From a virus: DNA of 33,184 bases. This document shows positions 24,643-31,569 of this stretch, one piece after another. Position numbers and translations under genes: made by a program. The DNA lies in IMG/VR virus record IMGVR_UViG_3300035180_002231, positions 1 through 33,184 of that record. The stretch is one strand, 5' to 3'. Position 1 is the stretch's first letter. Every line of letters starts with the position of its first letter. The notes beneath the pieces were generated by a model. That model was given only the letters and a program-made list of their open reading frames with translations. It had not been told where the DNA came from and ran no database searches.

Positions 24643-25787
24643 CTATGTCATCAATATCAACAAACCTTTAACTCGAGCTTCGCTTAGGCAATCGCTAAAA
24701 GTCAAATGTAGTAGAATGAAGCTTGACTGGATAGAGCAGCTACTTCAAAAATTTGACAATGTAAGAACTTGCGGTTTTTGTGATCGCATCGACGGTTCAT
24801 ACCAGTTCTTATACGAGCAAGTCGGTTTAAACGAACTAAAGATTTTAGGTATAGAGTATGAAACAGATTTGCATTATTGTCGACGTTCAGCATGTGAAGG
24901 TTCAAAGCTGAATCCAAATTCTATTGAATTTGTCGCTAAGAGCAGAAAAATTACTACAGATGCTGCCCTTACGCTAATTCATGCACGAAACAGAACGCCC
25001 TTTTATAGATGCAATCATAGCTCTGATACAGAGTATGCTAAGAGTCAAAACATCTACGACGGCTTAACGTTAGAACAGCGCGAAGGTGTTATTGCTAAGC
25101 AAAACTACGCAAGATCACTAGAAGGATATAAAGAGCGCCATGGACTTGACGGTGAGCGATTATGGCGAGAAGTTCAACGTCATAAAGCCATTACAGTTGA
25201 AAATCTGTCACGCTTGCATGACGACGCTCCTCAGCGAATAGCAACTTGGAAAAGTAAGACTAGTTGCTCTCTTGATAACTATGTTAGACGTTACGGTGAC
25301 ACAGAGCTAGCTAAAGAGCTGTATGTTCAGCACGTACGAAAAATAACTGCGCATTACGGAAAACGTTTTGAATATGAAGGGTATACCTTCTATTCTAAGG
25401 TAGAGGCACGGTTCTTTGACATGCTACGTCAACATGCAAGAGGAATAATTTTTGAACATGATGCTTATTATCCAGATAGTGCAAGACGAAGTGATTTTTA
25501 CTTCCCAGCTATTAACTTACATGTCGAGTTAGCATTTGCGTTCTACTTTGACGGATATGCTAAACGGTTAGATGAGAAGCGTAAGCTATTCAACCCTTTA
25601 ATCATCACAGCTGAATCGGATTTTCAAACAGCCATCGATGATATTGTTAGACAGCATGATCAACTTAAAATCAATTCAACTAGTTAAAGTAATCGATATC
25701 ATCGATGTGGGGCTATGTAACACTATCGATTTAACGGTTACAGATGACGAATCATTTACCCTTTCATCCGGCGTTATCAGCCATAAC
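24094..25787 (+). mobile_element. Split intein with inserted endonuclease gene in the TOPRIM motif
   Basis: The AT-rich block has sharp borders: GAG-GGC-GAT before Cys (TGC 24094) and CAT-AAC before Ser (TCG 25788). The order is intein N-half (24094-24639), endonuclease ORF (24617-25687), intein C-half (25656-25787), in three different frames. This is the arrangement described as fractured genes with split inteins and Vsr-like homing nucleases. Confidence 0.8.
24617..25687 (+). CDS. Free-standing homing endonuclease (PD-(D/E)XK/Vsr-like), 356 aa
   Basis: The ATG at 24617 has GGGAAG upstream; an earlier in-frame ATG at 24593 is possible. The N-terminal part has a zinc-ribbon-like CGFC with a later CRRSAC. 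The middle is helical and basic, perhaps DNA-reading. The C-terminus YSKVEARFFDML, SDFYFP and LHVELAF, then FDGYAKRLDEKRKLF, has the E-D-E-x layout of PD-(D/E)XK/Vsr-type nucleases. The gene overlaps the intein N-half by 26 bases and the C-half by 32 bases in other frames. It would cut intein-less topoisomerase genes and spread the insertion. The DNA target is unknown. Confidence 0.7.
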   Translation: MKWKIAETSYVININKPLTRASLRQSLKVKCSRMKLDWIEQLLQKFDNVRTCGFCDRIDGSYQFLYEQVGLNELKILGIEYETDLHYCRRSACEGSKLNPNSIEFVAKSRKITTDAALTLIHARNRTPFYRCNHSSDTEYAKSQNIYDGLTLEQREGVIAKQNYARSLEGYKERHGLDGERLWREVQRHKAITVENLSRLHDDAPQRIATWKSKTSCSLDNYVRRYGDTELAKELYVQHVRKITAHYGKRFEYEGYTFYSKVEARFFDMLRQHARGIIFEHDAYYPDSARRSDFYFPAINLHVELAFAFYFDGYAKRLDEKRKLFNPLIITAESDFQTAIDDIVRQHDQLKINSTS

Positions 25788-26444
25788 TCGGCCTCCAAAG
25801 CTGTCGTGTCAGGGCGTGACGCCAAGATCATGGGCGCACTTGCTCTTCGTGGCAAGCCGCAAAACGCAAACTCGGTGACGCTCAAGAAGCTCCTAGGGTT
25901 GGACACTGACAAGAAGATTGAGACCGAATTCTCAAACATCATGGCAGCCATGGGCCTCAAGATCGGCGTGCCTGTCAAGTCGGTCAAGGACCTTCGTTAC
26001 GGTCACCTTGTGATCACGTCAGACGCGGACGTTGATGGCTCACACATTGCAGGCCTGATGATCAGCAACCTCCACAAGTTTTGGCCTGAGCTCTTTGACA
26101 TGGGCATCGTATACCGCTTCTACACGCCGATCATCAAGGTCTGGCTGAAGGGCGCCAAAGAGCCTCTCGCATTTGACACCGAGGATGAGTACAGCGCGTG
26201 GCTTGCTGATCCTGCTCACAGGGCTCGTGTCAAGAACTTCAAGTACTACAAGGGTCTGGGCACGTCAACACCTGAAGAGTTTGAAGAGTACCTCTCTGAC
26301 TTGCCTAAGCATCTTGTGAAGATCGAGGTGACCAGCAAGGCTGACGGCGACATCATTAACCTGGTCTTTGGCAAGGAAGATGGCTCGTCAGACCGCCGGA
26401 AGGTTTGGCTCGATTTGAGCGTTGACACAATCATTTTGGACTGA
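25656..26444 (+). CDS. Split-intein C-half fused to topoisomerase large-subunit C-terminal part
   Basis: Residues 1-44 are an intein C-half: the segment around NTIDLTV is block F and the block ends VISHN. Ser45 is the +1 extein residue. The extein resumes SASKAVVSGRD, completing the TOPRIM EGDSA motif, then has SDADVDGSHIAGL (the second TOPRIM acidic cluster DxDxDGxH) and YKGLGTSTPEEF. The C-terminal 218 residues complete the large subunit after trans-splicing. ATG 25656 is my choice; ATG 25638 adds six residues. No strong ribosome site is visible. Without splicing neither half carries the whole TOPRIM active site. Confidence 0.88.
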   Translation: MINLKSIQLVKVIDIIDVGLCNTIDLTVTDDESFTLSSGVISHNSASKAVVSGRDAKIMGALALRGKPQNANSVTLKKLLGLDTDKKIETEFSNIMAAMGLKIGVPVKSVKDLRYGHLVITSDADVDGSHIAGLMISNLHKFWPELFDMGIVYRFYTPIIKVWLKGAKEPLAFDTEDEYSAWLADPAHRARVKNFKYYKGLGTSTPEEFEEYLSDLPKHLVKIEVTSKADGDIINLVFGKEDGSSDRRKVWLDLSVDTIILD

Positions 26445-26446
26445 GC

Positions 26447-26743
26447 ATGACAAGCCTACAGATGACTTTCCTCAGGCACTTGGAGCTCGACAATCCAACG
26501 CACTGCCCGAAGCTTAATGACGCGCTCGCTGAACTTCGTGAGGTCACCAGGCGGAACTGGCAGCTGATCGAGACCGAAGTCGAGTGGCCTATCTGGTCGC
26601 TCAAGAAGCTATATCACTATAAGCTTTTCATTGAGATGCCAGATGCCTCCGCCTTGCCGTTCAAGACGATCAGGAGCGACTCAACGGCTGAAGTCATGTT
26701 GGCCTACGTCAATGGCTATTTAGACGCTGTAAAGGGCCTCTAA
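26447..26743 (+). CDS. Hypothetical protein between topoisomerase subunit genes, 98 aa
   Basis: The ATG lies 2 bases after the large-subunit stop. The product is helical, with conserved-looking WPIWSLKKLYHYKLFIEMP and a C-terminal helix. I do not recognise it. Its position between the topoisomerase subunits may reflect co-expression. Confidence 0.6.
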   Translation: MTSLQMTFLRHLELDNPTHCPKLNDALAELREVTRRNWQLIETEVEWPIWSLKKLYHYKLFIEMPDASALPFKTIRSDSTAEVMLAYVNGYLDAVKGL

Positions 26744-27065
26744 TGTTTACATTCAAACCTATTTCCGGTTGTGTTGGTAAGTTCCAGGCGTTTCGGGGGC
26801 AATCCTAATGCAAAGCTTTATCCAAGCGCTTGGTGTTTTGCTAGACCGACTGGCGTGGTGATCACAGAAGTTGGATAGATGATGCCAAGTCTGCTTATGC
26901 TCTTGACATAAAAGCGGATAGGTTGGCATGCGTTCAAGCTCAACTTGGTATACAATCTATCAAAGAGAAACTTTACCTCTTAGCTGCATGGTCCAACCGA
27001 TATTTTATTGTCATCGATCAAGAGAAACTCGATAGCTTGATCGATGAACACAGAGAAGAATACAA
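26743..27065 (+). pseudogene. Likely pseudogene in three frames upstream of the medium subunit
   Basis: Starting at a TAATG overlap, one frame reads MFTFKPISGCVGKFQAF and stops after a GGGGG run (26795-26799). A second frame continues GNPNAKLYPSAWCFARPTG to a TAG at 26876. A third continues WIDDAKSAYALDIKADRL up to the next ATG at 27066 and then into it. Protein-like sequence carried from frame to frame suggests one ~110-aa gene broken twice. No family is recognised. A TATACAAT at 26949 could be a -10 box. Confidence 0.4.
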
Positions 27066-27635
27066 ATGCGTACTACCACCGTCTCCGACTTTTTCGCTAC
27101 CTCCGTTCGTGACTACTCAGTCCACGCAAACGTTCGGGCCATTCCCGATCTCATTGACGGCTTCAAGCCCTCCCAACGAAAAGTCATCTTTGGCACGCTG
27201 AAGAAAGCAGGCACGATCCCTGAGACCGGCATCAAGGTCTCACAGCTTGCTGCGCAAATTTCTCTATGCGTTGCTGCCGATACACAAATCAATATTTTTG
27301 GTCGACTAATTCGGGTTGATACATTATATGAGCTGCTTGGGCCAAATGCCAGTTTTGAAATTGATGCTATTGATCCAAAATCCGGTCAGCTGATTATTGC
27401 TCAATGCAACGGCATTCTAGAAAAGGGCGAAGAAACTGATTTTATTGAAATCGAGCTTGCTAATGGTGAGCTGATAAAAGTAACCCCACGACATAAGCTT
27501 CTTACAGATAGTGGTTGGAAGAAAGCTTGTGAATTGACAACAGATGATGAGCTTATTGACCTCCCTGTGATAAACAAAAATACTACCATCACAGAGATGA
27601 TTGATGAGCTTTATTCAGGAGACACTGTCAAGTAA
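27066..27635 (+). CDS. DNA topoisomerase II medium subunit, N-terminal part fused to split-intein N-half
   Basis: Residues 1-67 match the start of T4 gp52/GyrA-type proteins: SVHANVRAIPDLIDGFKPSQ followed by RKVIFG. Cys68 (TGC 27267) opens an intein: CVAADTQINIFGRL (block A), then TPRHKLLTDSGW (block B, with the TxxH). The 122-residue N-half ends at TAA 27633. It pairs with the gene at 27682. It has no endonuclease domain. Splicing would give 67+393=460 residues, close to T4 gp52. Confidence 0.88.
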   Translation: MRTTTVSDFFATSVRDYSVHANVRAIPDLIDGFKPSQRKVIFGTLKKAGTIPETGIKVSQLAAQISLCVAADTQINIFGRLIRVDTLYELLGPNASFEIDAIDPKSGQLIIAQCNGILEKGEETDFIEIELANGELIKVTPRHKLLTDSGWKKACELTTDDELIDLPVINKNTTITEMIDELYSGDTVK

Positions 27636-27798
27636 GAATGTCATTGACAATTGGAAATTATGCAAGATACCATGGTGCAAAATGCAAATCAAGTCAATCC
27701 GTAAACTAAGCTATCAAACGCCAGTGAAGGTCTTCGACCTGTCAGTTGAAGGTGTTCATAATTTCACAATTGGTGTGTCTAAGATTGTAAGCCATAAT
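27267..27798 (+). mobile_element. Second split intein, in the topoisomerase medium subunit
   Basis: The AT-rich block lies between a TCT-CTA boundary (ISL) and the TGT for the +1 Cys at 27799. N-half 27267-27632, C-half 27682-27798, with no full endonuclease between. Only a 23-codon ORF lies there. Block order and end residues (Cys1; His-Asn with +1 Cys) are canonical. Confidence 0.75.
27638..27709 (+). pseudogene. 23-codon remnant at the site of the endonuclease gene
   Basis: An ATG 2 bases after the N-half stop opens a frame MSLTIGNYARYHGAKCKSSQ that ends overlapping the C-half start by 28 bases. Its place and overlap mirror the full endonuclease gene of the first intein (whose end overlaps its C-half by 32 bases). 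The YxxxHGxxC pattern is seen in some homing enzymes. I infer an internal deletion of an endonuclease gene that left its ends. Confidence 0.4.
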
Positions 27799-28980
27799 TG
27801 TGCCGCTTACCACCACGGCGAAGCAAGCCTTGAGTCCACGATTGTTGGCCTAGCCCAAGATCACCCAGGCGCCAACAACCTCAATTACCTCAAGCCACTA
27901 GGCCAGTTTGGTTCTAGGCTTGGAAACTCGCCAAGCGCGTCTCGCTACATCTTTACTGACATAGCTACCTGCTTTCGTAAGATTTTCAAACGGGACGATG
28001 ACCTGATTCTCAAGCATTTGGTTGAGGACGGCGAGGAGATCGAGCCTGAGCGCTACCTGCCGATCCTGCCTAACGTGCTGGTCAACGGCGCTGCGGGCAT
28101 GGGCACTGGCTTTGCGTGCCGAATCCTCTCGTATAACCCAGAGGACCTACGCAAGTACATCATCGACAAGCTGAAGACAGGCGCAACCAAGGTCAAGCTC
28201 ATTCCCTGGTTCCGAGGCTTTAAGGGCAAGGTCGAGCGGATGCCGTCGGGTCAGGTGCAAGTCACCGGCGTTGTCGTCAAGGAAACCTCAACCAAGCTCG
28301 TCGTGACAGAGCTGCCTATTGACATGTACCAAGACTCTTACAAGGAGATTCTGTTCGGGCTGCAGGACGCTGGCTTCATCAAGGACTTTGACAACGGCTC
28401 GACGGTGAATGGCTTTCGCTTTGAGCTCGACGTGCCGAGAGCCACCGGCTACGCCGAAGAGGAGGAGCTAATCGGCAAGCTGAAGCTGACCACGAAGATC
28501 ACCGAGAACTTCACGGTGTGGCTGCCGTCAGGCAAGCTCAAGTGCTTCAAGACACCCGAGGAGCTTTGCGACGCCTTCATCGAGTATCGTCTCGAGCGCT
28601 ACGAAGATCGGCGCCTTGCAAAGATTGTCGAGCTGAGCGAGAAGCTCGACGTGCTAAATGAGAAGGTACGCTTCATCGAGATGTACTTGCAAGACGGGAT
28701 GTCAGGCAAGATCTCGAAGATGACCAAAGCCAAGCTCGAAGAGATGCTGACGGCCGATGGGTACAAGCATGTAGAGCAGCTGCTTGAAATCCGAATCTAT
28801 AACCTGACCCAGGATAACATCGACAAGCTGTTGGCTGAGATCATAGTTTTGAAGCAGCTTGTTGAGTACTTTGAGCAGCAGACCAAGCAAACGCTGTATC
28901 TCAATGACTTGACTGAGTTGGATATGAAGGATGACCTGAAGCCACCTGTGCAGATTGTCAAAGTTAAGAAGGGAAAGTAA
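27682..28980 (+). CDS. Split-intein C-half fused to topoisomerase medium-subunit C-terminal part
   Basis: Residues 1-39 are an intein C-half (block F around VKVFDLSVEGVHNF, ending KIVSHN) with Cys40 as the +1 residue. The extein resumes AAYHHGEASLESTI and carries the DNA-cleaving Tyr in SPSASRYIFT, as in T4 gp52 and eukaryotic topoisomerase II, followed by LPNVLVNGAAGMGTGFA. A long coiled-coil-like region lies near the end. I prefer ATG 27682, which parallels the first intein's C-half start (MINLKSI / MQIKSIR). An upstream ATG at 27604 would overlap the N-half. Confidence 0.88.
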   Translation: MQIKSIRKLSYQTPVKVFDLSVEGVHNFTIGVSKIVSHNCAAYHHGEASLESTIVGLAQDHPGANNLNYLKPLGQFGSRLGNSPSASRYIFTDIATCFRKIFKRDDDLILKHLVEDGEEIEPERYLPILPNVLVNGAAGMGTGFACRILSYNPEDLRKYIIDKLKTGATKVKLIPWFRGFKGKVERMPSGQVQVTGVVVKETSTKLVVTELPIDMYQDSYKEILFGLQDAGFIKDFDNGSTVNGFRFELDVPRATGYAEEEELIGKLKLTTKITENFTVWLPSGKLKCFKTPEELCDAFIEYRLERYEDRRLAKIVELSEKLDVLNEKVRFIEMYLQDGMSGKISKMTKAKLEEMLTADGYKHVEQLLEIRIYNLTQDNIDKLLAEIIVLKQLVEYFEQQTKQTLYLNDLTELDMKDDLKPPVQIVKVKKGK

Positions 28981-29277
28981 ATGAAAATCAACATGAATAA
29001 TTGGGAACTGGAAACAGAGCACGGTATCTATTTCTGGGGCGGAATCTTGTCCAACTGGGCAAGGTCAATGTTTACCGCTAAGTTGGCTCCTACTGGGAAT
29101 CTGTTAGAATTCAATACTGCTGAGCAGTACATGATGCGCATCAAGGCTGAAGTGTTTAATGATACTGTCAGCGCTGAGCAGATCATGCTGTCGGTTGACC
29201 CACGTCATCAGAAACGGTTAGGACGAGCAATCATTGGCTACAGCGATGCAGTTTGGAATCCTATCGCTAGGATTTGA
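28981..29277 (+). CDS. NADAR domain protein, N-terminal half (frame-broken)
   Basis: The segment GILSNWARSMF, then NTAEQYMMRIKAEVF and HQKRLGRAI, is the NADAR (YbiA/DUF1768) N-terminal signature. These proteins cleave N-glycosidic bonds of ADP-ribosyl or riboflavin-related compounds. The frame ends at TGA 29275 after DAVWNPIARI, where the family normally continues. The remainder lies in the -1 frame from TTG 29274 (TTGA overlap). See the next entry. Confidence 0.8.
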   Translation: MKINMNNWELETEHGIYFWGGILSNWARSMFTAKLAPTGNLLEFNTAEQYMMRIKAEVFNDTVSAEQIMLSVDPRHQKRLGRAIIGYSDAVWNPIARI

Positions 29278-29543
29278 GCTACGTTGGTATCTACAACAAG
29301 TTTATGCAAATTCCTAGCATGCAAAAAGCGCTGCTTGGCTCTGGTGACAAGCTTATCATCGAAGCCTCTCCGGTTGACACCAAGTGGGGCGTTGGACTAG
29401 ATTATCATGATTTACGCATTTTTGACAAGGCACAGTGGCGCGGAACGAACTGGCTTGGTCAAATCTTGATGAAAGTCAGAGATGACATTCGTAATGGTGC
29501 ATCAAGCGAGTTCACCAAGATTGACTGGACTCGATACGAGTGA
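29274..29543 (+). CDS. NADAR domain protein, C-terminal half (-1 frame)
   Basis: It continues the NADAR fold: YNKFMQIPSMQKALLGSG, IIEASPVDTKWGVGLD and WLGQILMKVRDD, carrying the family's conserved EASP..D..WG signature. Read together, the two frames give ~186 aa, close to a full NADAR. Either they are separate polypeptides joined by a TTGA start-stop overlap, a -1 frameshift makes the full protein, or the gene is decaying. Confidence 0.75.
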   Translation: MSYVGIYNKFMQIPSMQKALLGSGDKLIIEASPVDTKWGVGLDYHDLRIFDKAQWRGTNWLGQILMKVRDDIRNGASSEFTKIDWTRYE

Positions 29544-29555
29544 AGGCCGAAGATA

Positions 29556-29585
29556 TTTACAAAGCGGCTAAAAGTAAAATATAAT
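29556..29585 (+). promoter_or_regulatory. Promoter TTTACA-N18-TATAAT, placed for a leaderless mRNA
   Basis: The -10 box ends 6 bases before the ATG at 29592, and no Shine-Dalgarno is present. A start 7 bases after the -10 box would be the A of the ATG. Confidence 0.65.
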
Positions 29586-29591
29586 CATGCT

Positions 29592-30161
29592 ATGAAAACC
29601 TTCAAGAGCTTTATCGAGCGGACCAAGGAGCTTCGTGAGCTTGGATACCACTACAACATTGACGGTAAGCGCACGCTGACTGAAAGCGCCATTGACCCGG
29701 CTGTGTTAAAAGCTCTTCGTGACTGGACAAAAGCCAATGTCAAAGATTGTGTATTGATCGGTGGCTTGGCTTTAAGCTATCACGGTAAGGCTAGGTATAC
29801 TGAGGACGGCGACTTTCTGTTCTTGTCAGCCAGCGACGTGCCGGACACTATCAGTGGTTTTAAGCGCACGCGGCCGCATTGCTTTAGGCACAATGAGACG
29901 CACGTTGAGATTGAGGTGCTTGATCCTGAATTTCTGAAGCTTGACGCTGGCTTAGCCAAGAAGATCTTTGACACGGCAATCGAGTCGGATGGGGTCAAGG
30001 TGGCGTCACGTGAAGGGTTGATTGTATCTAAGCTTGGCAGGTTTAACCGCCGTGATCAGGCTGACATCGAGCATCTTGTCGAGCTGCCTAATTCGGTTAG
30101 CTTTGTTGACTGGAATCTTGACAAGGATCAGCTCGCAAAGCTTGCTGAGTTCGGTGTCTGA
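29592..30161 (+). CDS. Nucleotidyltransferase-like protein, 189 aa
   Basis: Residues ~55-80 (VLIGGLALSYHGKARYTEDGD) have the GG-x-A...R-x-T-x-D-x-D layout of the nucleotidyltransferase fold (MNT/AbiEii-type). The rest resembles small nucleotidyltransferase-like proteins that include toxin or antitoxin relatives. It ends in a TGATG overlap with the membrane-protein gene. Its substrate is unknown. Confidence 0.6.
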   Translation: MKTFKSFIERTKELRELGYHYNIDGKRTLTESAIDPAVLKALRDWTKANVKDCVLIGGLALSYHGKARYTEDGDFLFLSASDVPDTISGFKRTRPHCFRHNETHVEIEVLDPEFLKLDAGLAKKIFDTAIESDGVKVASREGLIVSKLGRFNRRDQADIEHLVELPNSVSFVDWNLDKDQLAKLAEFGV

Positions 30162-30418
30162 TGCTGTTCACACTCTTCAACGCTTTTATTCTGCTTACGG
30201 GGTGTATTGCTCTTTATTGCGGCTATGTACACCTAAGATATGACGGTCAGGATTACCTCGGTTTAGATGACGAGTTATGGGTGATCCTTGGTATGTTTAC
30301 AGGCTCGATCTTCTGCGCATACATGATCGTGTGGGGTCTTGCGTCATCTGTTATCTCGTTCTTCGCCGTCATTAAAGCCGGCGCCAGCTCTCTCGTAGCG
30401 CTGCTCCTCCATCACTGA
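30161..30418 (+). CDS. Small membrane protein, 85 aa
   Basis: The ATG overlaps the previous stop by one base (TGATG). Three hydrophobic stretches (residues ~3-25, ~40-62 and ~65-84) surround a short acidic loop DGQDYLGLDDE. It is probably an inner-membrane protein of unknown function. Confidence 0.55.
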   Translation: MLFTLFNAFILLTGCIALYCGYVHLRYDGQDYLGLDDELWVILGMFTGSIFCAYMIVWGLASSVISFFAVIKAGASSLVALLLHH

Positions 30419-30423
30419 TATAC

Positions 30424-30984
30424 ATGCTTATTGGAATTCACGGCCCTCTTAACGGCGGCAAAGACACAGTTGCTAACATCATCCAGCTGCACAAGCCTCA
30501 ACGGTTCAACCGTTATGCTTTTGCAAAGCCGCTCAAAGACGCTCTTAAGGTTATGCTTGGGTTCTCTGATCAGCAGATCGAAGACCGAACGCTTAAAGAG
30601 CAGGTAGACCCATACTGGGGCTTTGCGCCGCGCAAGGCGATGCAGCTCCTGGGCACAGAGTTTGGCCGTGAGATGCTTCGTAAGGACATCTGGATCAAGC
30701 GCGCTGAGCTCGAAGTTACTAAGAACGCCGAAGCAGGCAAGCACACAATCATCACAGACGTGCGTTTCGAGAATGAGGCTGAGTGGCTTCGGTCTCGTGA
30801 CGATGCTGTGCTGATCTACATCGTCGCTCCCGACGTGGTCAAGGACGAGCGGCACCTGCACGCCTCAGAGGCTGGCATCTCACGTACAGACACCGACATC
30901 GTGCTTGTCAATGACAAGGCCAAAGGCCTTGACGTGCTTATCGAGCAGGTAAAGGTTATTGTCGATAAGCTGCTACCCGTCTAG
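30424..30984 (+). CDS. Deoxynucleoside monophosphate kinase (T4 gp1-like), 186 aa
   Basis: Walker A GPLNGGKDT at residues ~7-15, then the dNMP-binding segment PRKAMQLLGTEFGREML with DIWIKRAE, matches the T4 gp1 family, which phosphorylates dNMPs including modified dCMP. ITDVRFENEAEW and a C-terminal helix complete the fold. With the dCMP hydroxymethylase-like gene at 7788 it could supply modified dCTP precursors. The start is 5 bases after the previous stop. Confidence 0.85.
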   Translation: MLIGIHGPLNGGKDTVANIIQLHKPQRFNRYAFAKPLKDALKVMLGFSDQQIEDRTLKEQVDPYWGFAPRKAMQLLGTEFGREMLRKDIWIKRAELEVTKNAEAGKHTIITDVRFENEAEWLRSRDDAVLIYIVAPDVVKDERHLHASEAGISRTDTDIVLVNDKAKGLDVLIEQVKVIVDKLLPV

Positions 30985-31026
30985 TTTAGTTTACCTTGCT
31001 ATTAAATCCTCTTATAAGGAGAGCAC

Positions 31027-31491
31027 ATGAGCAATCAAGAGCCTGTTGCGTGGTATGACCCCACCAACAAAAAACCTGGACAGAGCGTGACGTTCAAAAA
31101 AGAGGATCATGAACGTTGGCCGCACATCTATTCAGTGCCCCTTGTGCCTCTTGTTGCACAGACGAAGGCAAAGTCAGGCGTGGTCATTACTCCTGATGAA
31201 GCCCTGCATGAAAAGCATAACGTCATCCCTGAAGCGGTGCTGAACGTTGTCAATCAGCTCTTGAGAGAACGGTGGGACAATCATACTGCTCGAATCACGC
31301 AAGCAGAGGTTTTCAAAGAGGCTTTTGCGATCATGCGAGCCGACGGTGCAAATGTCACCAAGGATGACTTCTTCAAGCGGCATTGGTTGGACTTTGAGCA
31401 GGTTTACAAGAATGCAGGCTGGAAGGTCGAGTATGACAGGCCTGGCTATAATGAGTCCTACGAGGCCTTCTGGGTCTTCAGCAAGCCATAA
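31027..31491 (+). CDS. Conserved phage-type hypothetical protein, 154 aa
   Basis: AAGGAG precedes the ATG by 6 bases. The N-terminal EPVAWYDP and the later YSVPLVPLV are a motif pair common in small phage proteins. A helix around EAVLNVVNQLLRERWDNH follows. The function is unknown. A TTTACC at 30990 with TATAAG at 31013 could be a promoter but would remove the ribosome site, so it is not annotated. Confidence 0.65.
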   Translation: MSNQEPVAWYDPTNKKPGQSVTFKKEDHERWPHIYSVPLVPLVAQTKAKSGVVITPDEALHEKHNVIPEAVLNVVNQLLRERWDNHTARITQAEVFKEAFAIMRADGANVTKDDFFKRHWLDFEQVYKNAGWKVEYDRPGYNESYEAFWVFSKP

Positions 31492-31504
31492 TTTGCAGAA
31501 AGTG

Positions 31505-31533
31505 TTTACTTGCTGAGCGGGATGTAGTACAAT
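31505..31533 (+). promoter_or_regulatory. Promoter TTTACT-N17-TACAAT
   Basis: It matches the repeated promoter motif and lies ~37 bases before the RNA ligase ATG, leaving a short leader with GGAG. Confidence 0.6.
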
Positions 31534-31569
31534 CATTCTATCAGCAAACCGAATACTTTTGGAGCGAGA

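Noticed and set aside
24094-25787. Programmed ribosomal frameshifting to read the large subunit through
   Set aside because: The frame changes fall at the edges of an endonuclease ORF inside a recognisable intein, and no slippery site or single shift would give a continuous intein.
30990-31018. TTTACC-N17-TATAAG as a promoter for the gene at 31027
   Set aside because: Transcription from it would begin after the AAGGAG ribosome site that the gene appears to use.
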